Below, piece after piece: positions 26,955-36,540 of a stretch of DNA of 64,000 nt. The stretch spans positions 4,372,001 to 4,436,000 of the forward strand of contig NZ_CP037922.1 in assembly GCF_004355185.1 (NCBI RefSeq), read 5' to 3'. The DNA is from Hymenobacter radiodurans. GTDB lineage: Bacteria > Bacteroidota > Bacteroidia > Cytophagales > Hymenobacteraceae. The position numbers and the translations under genes are program-made. The notes beneath the pieces were generated by a model that saw only the letters and a list, made by a program, of their open reading frames with translations, was not told where the DNA came from and did not search any database. Numbering within the stretch: position 1 is the first letter of the stretch; the number at the start of each line of letters is the position of its first letter.

Positions 26955-29900
26955 TTACGAATTCGGGTTAATCAACTCCCGACTCAAGTTATACAGCGCC
27001 TGCTTCATCGGGTAGAAAAACAGCGTTTCCGGTAGTGTTTCACCCTGACCGAGGTTGCGGCCAATCTGATGCAGCCCCAAGTTCAAACTGTCCTCAATTT
27101 CACGGAGCAAGAAGTCTTTCACCTTCTGCCGATCCACGTCTACGCCTACCTCGCGCATCAACGGGGCTACGTCGTCGTTGTCGAGCACGATTTCGAGGAA
27201 GCGGCGCGTGTTGTCGATTACCGACTGCTTCAATTCGGCATCCACTTGGGGGATTTTGAGACGAGCCGTGTCAATGTCCGCGCCTTCTAAAGCACCATTG
27301 AGCTTCACCGTCCGAATCTTGTCGAAGTCGGCGGCACTAGTGGCGCTTTCCTCGAAGAGCACGCCACCATTGGTGGTTGCTTCTTTAGGATTGTCAGCCA
27401 GAATTACGCGGAAGTTTTGCGGTGGCTCCTGCCCGGTAGCGGCGCGGAATACGGCCTTGGTAATTTTCTCTATGGCCGCCAAGCTACTGCCGCCGCTGAG
27501 CAACCGCAGATACAAGCTACCCTTACCCGAGAAGCACAGATAACGCGGCGTTTTCAGGCCCAGATGCTGTACTAGCTGTGCTACGTGGTAGATAATAGCC
27601 GTGTAGTGCAGGTAGAAAAGCACTCGCAACTGCCGTCCTTTGCCCAAGCCCAGACTCTGCGTAAAGCGTAACGCCTCGTTGTAGGTAAAGAGCAAGCTCG
27701 TTACGTCAGCCGAACCAAAATCAGGGTTTTGCAGAGCCGCCCGCAGGTAGCCTTTGTACTCCTGGTTCTGCTCCGAATCGGGCAAGCTTTCCACGTACTG
27801 CACGCCGAGGCGGAGAAGGCCATTTTGCTTGGGCGCGCCCTGTACGCGAGCATAACCGTCACCCCACAGGTCATCGCCGGCAAAGCGGAAGGATGAACTG
27901 AAGGACGGCTTCTGCTCCGCGAAAATCAGCAAGTCAGTCGTGCCGCCGCCGATGTCGATGTTGATGACGTTCTCGTCGCGGTTGGGCACTACCTGATTGG
28001 TAGCCGTCAGGTAATAGTATGGGGCCACCGATTCCGAAATGCACTGCGTGGGTCGACGGGCGCGGAATACCTCCTGGAAGGCTTCATCCCACACCTGCTG
28101 AAACTGATTGCGCAGGAACATATCGAAGCTCAGGGGGGCAAACCACACCACGCGGGTATCTTCCAGAATACCACCGTACTGAGCCGCCTTGTGCTTCATC
28201 AGCAGCAGAATCTCCTTAAAGAAGGCCGCGATCCGATTCACACCCTGCGGATCCAGTTCTGCCGACCATTTCAGATTGGTCACGAAACGGTTCTGGGGCG
28301 GCTGGTTGGTTTCAGTGTTGATGCTGAAACCGATGTTAATGTTGCTCAGCACTTTGCTGGGCTCGTTAGCATAGGAGTTCGTTTCGCAGACTGCCGTCCG
28401 AATCGGAAACTCATACACCGACTGCTGCTCACCCACGATGCTGGGCACAAACTCCCGATTCTGAATTAGAGGAATGTCAAACAGCTGACCGGGGCCGCGC
28501 ATATAGCGCTGAAAGGCCGAGTAGCCAGTATCGGGCAACGGCGCGTTTAGCAACTCTACTTGCAAGTCACCCTCGCCAATAGTGAACGGCCGCGGGTGAG
28601 CCGAAGGACCGTCGGCATACGCTACGTGCGTATTGCTGGTACCGAAATCGACGGCGAAGGTAAAGCGGCGCGTGCCACGGTCCAGCTCCTTCCAGCGTGG
28701 CACAATAAGACCACGGGCCGGCTCCGCACCAAGCGTAGCTGGCGGACAAGTAAGTTCGGCCAGGTCGAAGTGTGTGCCGGTGATTTCATAATATGTACTG
28801 CCAGCCGTTGCTACACTTTTTTGAGTACGCTCAAACTTGGTAGCCCGGCGGGCCGCGCCTTGGTCCGTTAATCGTTCGCCACCCACGAAGAAGGTGAGGT
28901 CGTAGCGGCGCTGCAGCATGGTAGGGCTGTTGTCAGCATCCACGAGCATGACCTTGTAAAAGTCGTTGTACTCGGGCTGCGCGCGCATCTTGTAGAATGG
29001 GAACACGCCCAAGCCAATGTTAGCCCGTACGATGCGACCCTTTTCCGGAATCTCGCGTCCCTGTGCGTCCTTGGGGTTCTGTGGATTTTGGTAGTAGCTG
29101 CGCTCAAACGTGATAAAACGCCCCCCTTGTACCGGCACCCGCACATTTACCCGCACATGGTTCAGGTCAATGGTAAAGGTGACCAGCTCGGCCAAATCGT
29201 GCTCGGTGAAGTACTCGAAGAAAGACTGCTTCAGCGGTAGCAAGTATGGAAACCGCGCCCGGCCCTGGGTATCAGCGCCGTACTGGAAGGTCACTTTGCC
29301 GGTGTGGAAGCGCTGCGTGTTAAGCTCATAAGGCAGCTCAACCAACGCATCTTCCAGAAAGTCGCCTACTGTAAGGTAAGGGTACTTGAAGCCTTTGCCG
29401 GGCAGCACCCGATTCTCCAGCGTCAGCTCATCAGCGTAGGGCACGGGCGTGCGGTCGTCCCAAGGCTGGCCGTTGAGGTAATTTGCCCCCTGCATAGTCA
29501 GGTTGGGGCGCAACACCAAGGGGCGCAGGCGGCCGGTATTGCTCTCGCGGGTAGGCTGAATAAACAAGTCACTGCTCATCACCGCCGATTGGTCGGCGCG
29601 GCCGGGAAGCGGCACGTACTTCACGCTCACCAAGTTGCCCTGGAAGTCAGTGATGGCTGGGTACTTGGCAGCAAAACGCTGGGCTGTATGCTCACCCTGC
29701 ATCTGCATCTGATTGATGCGGCTGCGGTCGAGGCTAGCAAATACACTGCCTGCAAACTCGCGGCGCTGGAGCTGCGGATAAGCCAGAAACATCTCGTACA
29801 CGAACTCTCGGAAAGCCGGCGAGCGGTCTTCGAGCAGCACGATCTGATTATCAAAATAATGCCCCCTAGCCTGCGCACGCTCCAAGTCCAGCGGTGCTAC

Positions 29901-30428
29901 CGTAGGGGCTGTGAAGAGCAGGGTAAGCGGCGAAGTGCCCCCCAACAAGCGCGGCCCACCTGGCAGGTCCGGCGACTCATAGAACACCAGATACATATCC
30001 GTGAAGTCACGGAATCGGTCATCCTGCAGGAACAAGCGCAAGGTTTCGCCTAGCAGGCGTGTGCCTTCATCCGACTGCATCTTGCGCAACTCCGTCTCCG
30101 CATTCCAGCGGCGCAACGTGATTTTGCGGCCAGCTTGAGTATAGAGATTGAAGTTATACAGCACTTCGAACAGGTCCCAATAATGCGACACCAGCTCGTG
30201 GTACACCGAACCAGGATTGCGCTGCCCTTCACGAGCCAGGAAATCGAAGGCCGTTTCAAACAAGTGCATCCGCGCAAACGGCGTCGGGATGGACACGGCC
30301 ACGTTCTTGGCCCGCCCGCCGGTGGGGTCGGTTACGGTATCAATTTCGGTGCTGGTAATGGGGGCGGTTTTCTGCCAGCCTTGCACCTGCTGGGAGCCGT
30401 TATTATGTAAGCGAAGGACTTTGGGCAT
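26955..30428 (-). CDS. giant actin/Hsp70-fold protein (SrfB-like candidate)
   Basis: 1157 aa from the ATG at 30428 (MPKVLRLHNNGSQQVQ). The C-terminal half has the actin/Hsp70 ATPase core: phosphate-1 loop FAVDFGTSNTHVAYADG (about residue 594), phosphate-2 loop INIDIGGGTTDLLIF (about 825) and a late adenosine-type motif LCFSGKGSLYLRLLSGG (about 965). The first approximately 590 residues have no recognised domain and look beta-rich. Size and arrangement resemble SrfB-type proteins, large Hsp70-like proteins of unknown role, but I cannot confirm this by search. Flanked by the tubulin-like gene upstream (66 bp) and the adaptor downstream. No signal peptide, so cytoplasmic. Function presumably ATP-dependent switching or polymerisation. 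Confidence 0.8.
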   Translation of the reverse strand: MPKVLRLHNNGSQQVQGWQKTAPITSTEIDTVTDPTGGRAKNVAVSIPTPFARMHLFETAFDFLAREGQRNPGSVYHELVSHYWDLFEVLYNFNLYTQAGRKITLRRWNAETELRKMQSDEGTRLLGETLRLFLQDDRFRDFTDMYLVFYESPDLPGGPRLLGGTSPLTLLFTAPTVAPLDLERAQARGHYFDNQIVLLEDRSPAFREFVYEMFLAYPQLQRREFAGSVFASLDRSRINQMQMQGEHTAQRFAAKYPAITDFQGNLVSVKYVPLPGRADQSAVMSSDLFIQPTRESNTGRLRPLVLRPNLTMQGANYLNGQPWDDRTPVPYADELTLENRVLPGKGFKYPYLTVGDFLEDALVELPYELNTQRFHTGKVTFQYGADTQGRARFPYLLPLKQSFFEYFTEHDLAELVTFTIDLNHVRVNVRVPVQGGRFITFERSYYQNPQNPKDAQGREIPEKGRIVRANIGLGVFPFYKMRAQPEYNDFYKVMLVDADNSPTMLQRRYDLTFFVGGERLTDQGAARRATKFERTQKSVATAGSTYYEITGTHFDLAELTCPPATLGAEPARGLIVPRWKELDRGTRRFTFAVDFGTSNTHVAYADGPSAHPRPFTIGEGDLQVELLNAPLPDTGYSAFQRYMRGPGQLFDIPLIQNREFVPSIVGEQQSVYEFPIRTAVCETNSYANEPSKVLSNINIGFSINTETNQPPQNRFVTNLKWSAELDPQGVNRIAAFFKEILLLMKHKAAQYGGILEDTRVVWFAPLSFDMFLRNQFQQVWDEAFQEVFRARRPTQCISESVAPYYYLTATNQVVPNRDENVINIDIGGGTTDLLIFAEQKPSFSSSFRFAGDDLWGDGYARVQGAPKQNGLLRLGVQYVESLPDSEQNQEYKGYLRAALQNPDFGSADVTSLLFTYNEALRFTQSLGLGKGRQLRVLFYLHYTAIIYHVAQLVQHLGLKTPRYLCFSGKGSLYLRLLSGGSSLAAIEKITKAVFRAATGQEPPQNFRVILADNPKEATTNGGVLFEESATSAADFDKIRTVKLNGALEGADIDTARLKIPQVDAELKQSVIDNTRRFLEIVLDNDDVAPLMREVGVDVDRQKVKDFLLREIEDSLNLGLHQIGRNLGQGETLPETLFFYPMKQALYNLSRELINPNS

Positions 30429-30493
30429 TCCTTTATGTCTTATTGAATAGTAATGCAATTCCCTTTCTCTGGCTGAGAAGGGAAGCTTTATTC

Positions 30494-31941
30494 TTATACC
30501 ACTTTTACCTTTTCTTCAAATGCCTTGTCCGTTACGCGGTCAAACAGGGCCAGCAGCTTCTTGAAGTTGTCGGGCTCTTGTATGGACTTGGCGGCGTCGT
30601 TGAGGCTATTGAGGAAGTAGTTCTGACTGAGACCTTTGTTGAAGAAGTCATTCCACTTTTTCTCCACTGGCTTACCGGCAATCATGGCGTTGAAGTCGTC
30701 GGTGGTCAGGTCAAAGGGACGGAAGGCGCGGCGGTTTTGGGCCAACTCTTTCAGCCACTCATCCACGCCGAACTCGGGGCTGTGGAGGAAGTTATTCAGC
30801 TCCTTGAAGATGGGCTCATTGCGCATGGCATAGTCCAGGTTCAAATTGTCGTGGTAGGGGGCTTTATCGGTGGGCAGGTGCTGCTTGTGGTAGCGCGTGA
30901 AGTACAGGAACTGCGTGAGCTGCTTTGCAATCATCTCCCGCGACTCATCGGGTAGGTGGCTAAAGTTGAGCTCCTGCGTGTCTACACCCAATCCGTACTC
31001 ATGGAAGTGCGGACCACCGTTGCGCAATTCCGCATCAGGGTACTGCATGAAGTCCACGATACTGAGGGCGGCCAGTAGCTCGATGAGGTGAGCTTTGTTG
31101 CGCTGGGCCGTGCCGCCGGGCTGGTTCTCGTAAGGCGTATCGGGCGTATCAGCCAGATAATAGAGAGCATCAAGACCTTGTAGATTGTGCTCATAGTAGC
31201 TAAGCGCAGCCTTGGTTTTGGTCAGGAAGCTGTTGGAGTCAATGATGGAGTTATCCTCCGATTGCAATGCAAAGTAGGGCATCACCGTCACGGCGCCGGT
31301 GAGGGCGTCACGCAGGTAACGTGCGTTGCTCAGGCGCGTATTTTGGTCCTTGAGGTTTTTGAGTAGCAGCGGGAAGCCCGCTGCACCCGTACCGCCGAAG
31401 ATGCTGGAAATGAAAAACACCCGGTCACCGGCTTGGAAGTTGTCGGCGAAAAACCGAATCTCTGGCGAATCCACAACCTTGTTCAGCACGACGCTGCCCA
31501 CGTTTGGCGAGCCGCGGAAACCGATGGTCAGGGGCTTTCTAGGTTGTCCTGCGTGAACAGTAGCTCCACCAATCCCTTGGAATCAATGGAGAGTTGATCG
31601 TAGCTCAGATACTGGCGGAAGCTTTGGTTGATGCCACCAAAGTCAAACACGAACGTGTCTTTTACACCGCCATTCGTATCAGCCGAAATGCTGCTGAGCG
31701 TGCTGATGTTGGTGTGGAAGAAGCCATCCTCCCGCTGGCCTAAGCGGTTATAAATCTGTTGATAGCTTTTCAGCATATCCACCGTCCGGTTCATGTCGCC
31801 GTTGTGAGCGTCGGGATCAATGATGATTGGTACTACCCGGTCGCAATTGGGTAGCTGTACGCCGGCGGCCAGCAGCATGGTGAGGGAGCGAATAACGCGG
31901 GAGCCTGTACCGCCAATACCGAATAAAAAGAGTTTAGCCAT
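30494..31941 (-). CDS. tubulin/FtsZ-like GTPase-fold protein, one apparent frameshift
   Basis: About 482 aa once one base is restored. The N-terminus MAKLFLFGIGGTGSRVIRSL has a glycine-rich nucleotide-binding start, and around residue 180 the tubulin signature loop appears as SSIFGGTGAAGFPLLLKNL (compare GGTGSG of FtsZ). This fits the tubulin-like (Tubulin_2) group rather than FtsZ. The frame breaks at a G4 run on the plus strand (31531-31534): before it FTQDNLESP, after it LTIGFRGSPNVGSVVLN; one added base joins them and makes the span a multiple of three. It precedes the actin-like gene by 66 bp. No membrane segment; cytoplasmic. Whether it binds GTP or polymerises is unknown. Confidence 0.8.
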
Positions 31942-32058
31942 TGAATCGCAGAGTTTGCAGATTGATCAGATTTCACGGATGCGTGTGAAAACGCATGTGT
32001 TGGCAACTTAGCGCTAAGCCATCAGGCCAATGCTTGGCTATAGCTTAACGATAGAAAC

Positions 32059-32088
32059 GATAAAGACGCGGGTTATCGCGTCTTTATC
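32059..32088 (-). other. intercistronic hairpin before the tubulin-like gene
   Basis: A perfect 12-bp stem (GATAAAGACGCG / CGCGTCTTTATC) with a 6-nt loop in the 150-bp gap between the small membrane protein gene and the tubulin-like gene. On the minus strand it is followed by GTTTCT, so partial termination is possible. Confidence 0.65.
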
Positions 32089-32091
32089 TTA

Positions 32092-32483
32092 TTAAAAAGG
32101 TGTGGTGCTGGCGTTGGTTGAGCCTTTGCGCAGAATAACGGAGAAAAGGAAGAACCAAAGTAGTCCGTACACCGCGTTTATGGTAGCCAGCCAGTAGATG
32201 TAAGAATGCTCGGCCACCTGCTGGCTATTGCATTGCACGATGGCGATGATGAAAGCGATAATAGCATTGGCAATTAGGAAAATAGTCCAGTGGCGCACCT
32301 TATTAAAGGTGGCGACGCCCATTGCACGGTTGATCAAGTAATAGAAAATCAATACTAAGGCCAGCGAAACCCCTAGCGTCAGCAACCCGACATTAGGAAA
32401 AATTACCTCGCGGTAAACTGGCGTTTCGGATGGCGGCTGGGGGACCCGATGATTTCGTAGAGAAAGCGAAAAAATGACTTCAT
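32092..32483 (-). CDS. small membrane protein of the motor operon, one apparent frameshift
   Basis: About 130 aa after restoring one base. From the ATG at 32483 the frame reads MKSFFRFLYEIIGSP, then breaks at a G5 run on the plus strand (32439-32443); adding one base continues into QPPSETPVYREVIFPNVG and three or four membrane helices (LLTLGVSLALVLIFYYLI, IFLIANAIIAFIIAIV, INAVYGLLWFFLFSVIL). Without this correction the gene would appear to begin at 32385 and lose its N-terminal 33 residues. No family recognised. It lies between the vWA-like lipoprotein and tubulin-like genes and so is probably an inner-membrane subunit of the same system. Confidence 0.7.
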
Positions 32484-32589
32484 AGCGGAAATGTACAAAT
32501 AACTTTGAGTGGAGATTCGCTGAACGCTAAAGATTCAACAGAATTGTGTGAGCAATGCAAAACAAGCTTTGCTCTATTACATCCTGACG

Positions 32590-33980
32590 CTATTTGGCAG
32601 GCTCAAGCGTAAGTGGAATCTGGAAAATGGGTGCCTGCTGACCAGCTACAACAGCGGTGGAGACACCATCGAGAAGGCTAGCGAAAGCAAAGGTTTTCGG
32701 GCCGGCTTGGTTGATGTTGCTGTCGTTTTGAGTGGTCCACTGGCTTACCCAAGCCGGGCGGGCATCATTGAGCACAACCTGCAAAGGACGCGCGGCACGG
32801 GCCATTTTGGTCAGGCGGACTTTCACAAAATGCGTGTATTGATTCTCAGGACCGCTGCTGGTACGGGTCTGGTCAGTCGCGGCGGCTACGTTGACGATCT
32901 TCGCGTCGGTGTCTTGGCCAACAAGCTTCAAATTCTGCTTCAAATAAGCCACATCCTGATACAAGGCAGGCATATTGCCCAGATTTAGCCCTAGTACAAA
33001 CTCTACCGGGTTTTGTGCGGAGGCCTCCTGTACGGCTACCGTGTGGTACGTGGCACCAGCCTCACGCTTGCTCGCGGTTTTCTCGCCGTAGTACCAATCA
33101 CCTTTATTCTGGTACCGATTCAGCAAGGAGGAAGCCGGACGTGGGTACTTGATGCCGTAATGTACCTGCTGCGCCGGCTGTTTGGCCAGTAATGCTGCAT
33201 CGAAGCGCCGCACGGCATCTTGGGGCCAATTACCCAGAAATAATACGGAATATCGGTGTCGCAGCAGTTAAGTACTTTGCGGGCACCAGTCATGATGGCC
33301 GGGTAAAACGTGCCCTGAAAGTCGGAGGTGAAGCCGTACACCGACACAGCCAAATCGGGACGTTGGGTGCGGCTGATAGCGTCCGTGATATCGGTCTTGA
33401 TGTAGGGAATGGCGCCGGTGTTCTTGGGTGAGTAAATAAAATCTGAAATCAGGATGCTGACCGTGTTCGGATCGTAATAATTACTGACCAACGTGTCGAG
33501 CACCGTTGGAATGTCGGTACTGCTGGCGGGTTCCTTGATGCCACTGCGCACAGTACCAGAGAGTTGCTGATACGAGTCGCGGTAGGGCTTCTCTTTAATG
33601 CGATAATACACCTTGCGGCTTACCGCTGGGCTGTTATTCAGCTCCGACAGAAACTGCGCAACGTGTTGCTGAAAGCGAGTATTGCTAGCATCGGCGCCGG
33701 GCTTGGGCATGAAGCCTTCCATCGAGCCCGACACCTCCAGAAAAACATTTACCTGGGTGAGCGGCGCAGCGGAAGCATTAGTTTCCTCTACAACCGGTGC
33801 AGATGCATCTGGGGCAACTTTGGCATTGTCGGGGGGCGTTTTCGTCTTGTCATTCTCAACCTGCGTTTCGGATACCGCGCCGCCATCAGTTTTGACGTCA
33901 TCGCGGGAGTAACAACCTGCCAATACTAACAGCACAGCGGCTAGCGCAGGTTGGAAACGGAATCTGGGGGGCAAATTCAT
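32590..33980 (-). CDS. vWA-like lipoprotein, one apparent frameshift
   Basis: About 463 aa after restoring one base at a G4 run on the plus strand (33222-33225); it joins DIPYYFWVIGP to a frame continuing AVRRFDAALLAKQPAQQV. The N-terminus is a lipoprotein signal (FQPALAAVLLVLAGC) with the modified Cys near residue 22, then a Glu/Asp/Pro-rich linker. A vWA-like segment follows, VNVFLEVSGSMEGF (about residue 80), with a MIDAS-like ExSGS in place of DxSxS, then ILISDFIYS. The C-terminal part is beta-rich. It is the first gene of the operon. A TTG-N20-TATTTTG pair (34013 to 33986) lies very close to the ATG, which would leave almost no leader. Confidence 0.7.
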
Positions 33981-34198
33981 AGGAGCAAAATAGAGGCAAA
34001 CGGCCTGTGCCGCAACCTGCGTACTGCTGGCCGGGCCGGTGGGTTGTGGAGGAACGCTGAGAAAGTCGGAAAATTTTGTGCCACTTCGTGGCGCATAGCC
34101 TTGTCGATATTATCGAAAGTTTTCCACTTAGACTGTCAGGCAAGGCAAAGCGCAGCATTTTGCGTGCTGATGCTAAAGTAGGGATTCACCCAAAGCGA

Positions 34199-34237
34199 AC
34201 GTCATGCTTCATCTGCGTCTGCTGGTTGAAGCACAAA
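34199..34237. repeat. possible degenerate REP-like element
   Basis: GTCATGCTTC opens a 7-bp inverted repeat (TGCTTCA / TGAAGCA, 34205-34233) with a 15-nt loop. The first half matches the start of the clearer element at 51608. It lies in the 288-bp gap upstream of the motor operon. Confidence 0.35.
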
Positions 34238-34268
34238 CTTTAATGAGGGCAAAAAAGCCCCCAGACCG

Positions 34269-35270
34269 TTAGCTGTAATTAATTTCGGTGTTGTCACCGA
34301 TATTCAGGCTGTGGTTCAGACCACTGAAGGAAGCATCACTACCCACAATACAGTCTTGCATGACGGCAGAGCGAAGCTCACTGTAAGACCCAATAATAGA
34401 GTCGCTTAGAATGGCATTGCGCACAATAGTGCGGTCGCCGATGGCGACGTTGGGCCCGATGATGGAGTGGCGAATCTGGCAGTCGCGGCCGATGCTGACG
34501 GGCGGGATGATGATGGTGTCGGGAAACTCTGGGTACTCGCGGGTCACCAGAAATTCGGGGCGGTTCAGCAGGCGAGCGTTGGCTTCAAGTAAGCTTTCCT
34601 TCCGGCCGCAGTCAAACCAATTATCAACCGGCGTAGTGGTCATTTCCTCCCCCTCATTAATGAGTAGCATAAGCGCATCGGTTAGCTGATACTCATTATG
34701 CGTACGCTGCTCATCGGCAATGATGCGTTCCAACGCCGTAGCCAGGCGTTCGGGATTGGCAATCTTGTAGAGCCCGACCAGCGCATGGTTCGACTTCGGG
34801 ATGCGCGGCTTCTCGACTACTTTGGTCACCTGCCCAGTGGCATCCGTTTCTACCAACCCAAACATGGACGGCGTTTTCACTTCCTTCACGGCCAGCACGG
34901 TGCCCGGCGTGTCCAGCAACTGACTTAGATCCACGTCTACAATTGTGTCGCCGAGCAGAATCAGCATGCCGTCGGTTTCGTGGCGGAAATACTCCCGGGC
35001 CACCCACAAGGCATGACCAATGCCCTCACGGGGTTCTTGTACCACAAACTCAGAGCGGACATTCGGATACTGCCGCCGAACGTAGCTCTCGATTTTCTCG
35101 CCCAAGTAGCCAATCACGAAGACAAAATCTTCAATGCCGGCGGCCACTAGCCGGTCAATAATGTGGCCCAGAATGGTGTTGCCCGCCACCGGCACCAGCG
35201 ACTTGGGCTGGGTGTGGGTGTGAGGCCGTAAGCGCGAACCAATACCAGCAACAGGAATAACAGCTTTCAT
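34269..35270 (-). CDS. sugar-phosphate nucleotidyltransferase
   Basis: 333 aa from the ATG at 35270 (MKAVIPVAGIGSRLRPHTHT), the classic nucleotidyltransferase start with GxGxRLxPxT. Further motifs: KSLVPVAGNTILGHIID, LILLGDTIVDVDL, VVEKPRIPKSNHALVGLYK and VDNWFDCGRKESLLEANARL. A left-handed beta-helix of hexapeptide repeats forms the C-terminus (GRDCQIRHSIIGPNVAIGD). It converts a sugar 1-phosphate and an NTP into an NDP-sugar, most like glucose-1-phosphate thymidylyltransferases, but the exact substrate is uncertain. It is divergent from lemA; minus-strand TATTTTG at 35296-35302 is a possible -7 box. Confidence 0.88.
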   Translation of the reverse strand: MKAVIPVAGIGSRLRPHTHTQPKSLVPVAGNTILGHIIDRLVAAGIEDFVFVIGYLGEKIESYVRRQYPNVRSEFVVQEPREGIGHALWVAREYFRHETDGMLILLGDTIVDVDLSQLLDTPGTVLAVKEVKTPSMFGLVETDATGQVTKVVEKPRIPKSNHALVGLYKIANPERLATALERIIADEQRTHNEYQLTDALMLLINEGEEMTTTPVDNWFDCGRKESLLEANARLLNRPEFLVTREYPEFPDTIIIPPVSIGRDCQIRHSIIGPNVAIGDRTIVRNAILSDSIIGSYSELRSAVMQDCIVGSDASFSGLNHSLNIGDNTEINYS

Positions 35271-35426
35271 AAACGACAAACGTGGCGTAAGACCGCAAAA
35301 TAGTAATTCGTGCGGCAGTAACTCCAAAGACAACCGCTAAGTCGAGTTTCCGTACTTTGCACTGCGCATATTTAATATTTGATGCGTAACTACAACCATC
35401 TTTCCCTTCCTCTCTCCCTTACTCCT

Positions 35427-36005
35427 ATGAAACGTCTTCTTCTCTACCTGTTTGGTTTGATGGTATTGCTCACGCAATCGTCGTGCGGCTACAACGGCAT
35501 GGTCAGCCGCGATGAGGCGGTTAAAGCCCAGTGGGGTAACGTACAGAACGCCTATCAGCGCCGCGCCGACCTGATTCCAAACCTGGTAAACACCGTAAAA
35601 GGTGCCGCCAACTTCGAGCAAAGCACGCTTACCGGCGTTATCGAAGCCCGCGCTAAGGCTACCAGCGTGCAGCTTAACGCTGATCAGCTTACCCCCGAAA
35701 ACATTCAGAAATTTCAGGAAGCCCAAAGCCAGCTAAGCGCCGGTCTGGGTCGTTTGCTGGCCGTGTCAGAAAATTATCCGGAGCTAAAGGCCAACGCCAA
35801 CTTCCAGGAATTACAGGCCCAGATTGAGGGCACCGAAAACCGGATCAACGTGGAGCGTAACAAGTTCAATACCGTTACCAACGACTACAACGGCTTCATC
35901 CGACAGTTCCCCAATAACTTATTTGCGGGTGTATTCGGCTTCTCAGCCAAAGGCTATTTTGAGGCCGATGCGGCTTCTCAGAAAGCGCCCACAGTACAGT
36001 TTTAA
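35427..36005 (+). CDS. LemA family lipoprotein
   Basis: 192 aa from the ATG at 35427. The N-terminus MKRLLLYLFGLMVLLTQSSC is a lipoprotein signal. The LemA core is clear: YNGMVSRDEAVKAQWGNVQN, YQRRADLIPNLVNTVKG, LLAVSENYPELKANANFQEL and EGTENRINVERNKFNTVTND. LemA proteins are envelope-associated four-helix bundles of uncertain function. The next two genes encode TPM proteins, a common LemA-TPM arrangement in Bacteroidota. A TACTTTG element at about 35357 could be part of the promoter. Confidence 0.92.
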   Translation: MKRLLLYLFGLMVLLTQSSCGYNGMVSRDEAVKAQWGNVQNAYQRRADLIPNLVNTVKGAANFEQSTLTGVIEARAKATSVQLNADQLTPENIQKFQEAQSQLSAGLGRLLAVSENYPELKANANFQELQAQIEGTENRINVERNKFNTVTNDYNGFIRQFPNNLFAGVFGFSAKGYFEADAASQKAPTVQF

Positions 36006-36084
36006 GTTTTAGCGGCTGGCTTCTGATTTGGCGTAAAAGCGTGAAATCGAAAGCCAGCCGCGACAAACCCATGATCAGAAACAC

Positions 36085-36540
36085 ATGAAGAACCCTTTGA
36101 CCCCGGAGCAGGAAGCCAAGCTGGTTTCTGCCATTCGACAGGCCGAAATCAAGACCTCAGGCGAAATTCGGGTACACTTGGAAGATACCTGCCCCACCCC
36201 CGAACCCCTGGACCGGGCCGCGCAGGTATTTGCCGAGTTGAACATGCACCGTACGGCGCAGCGCAACGGGGTTCTTTTTTATCTGGCGTGGGAAGCACGC
36301 CGCTTCGCTGTTATTGGCGACGCCGGCATCAACGCCGCCGTGCCCGACGACTTCTGGGAAACCACCAAAGAAACGGTGCTCAAGCACTTTCGGGCTAATG
36401 ACTATGTGACCGGCCTAGAAAAAGGCGTGCGCATGGTAGGCGAGCAGTTGCAGCACTTTTTCCCTTACGATGCGGGCACCGACAGCAACGAGCTCGACGA
36501 CTCAATCTCATTTGGCAAACCGACGCCCCCGCGCGCATGA
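36085..36540 (+). CDS. TPM domain protein (short, cytoplasmic or peripheral)
   Basis: 151 aa, no signal peptide. The TPM (TLP18.3/Psb32/MOLO-1) domain is seen as LTPEQEAKLVSAIRQAEIKT, SGEIRVHLEDTC, GVLFYLAWEARRFAVIGDAG and GLEKGVRMVGEQL. Its stop codon overlaps the start of the next TPM gene (ATGA), so the two are translationally coupled. Together with LemA it forms a three-gene unit. Function unknown; TPM domains are linked to photosystem repair in plants and to membrane processes elsewhere. Confidence 0.88.
   Translation: MKNPLTPEQEAKLVSAIRQAEIKTSGEIRVHLEDTCPTPEPLDRAAQVFAELNMHRTAQRNGVLFYLAWEARRFAVIGDAGINAAVPDDFWETTKETVLKHFRANDYVTGLEKGVRMVGEQLQHFFPYDAGTDSNELDDSISFGKPTPPRA

Noticed and set aside
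30494..31941. FtsZ
   Set aside because: The tubulin-like loop is GGTGAAG and the neighbours are not ftsA/ftsQ/mur genes; a tubulin-like relative fits better.
33986..34015. Promoter for the motor operon (TTG-N20-TATTTTG)
   Set aside because: Spacing is good, but it leaves almost no leader before the ATG, so I mention it in the gene entry and do not list it.
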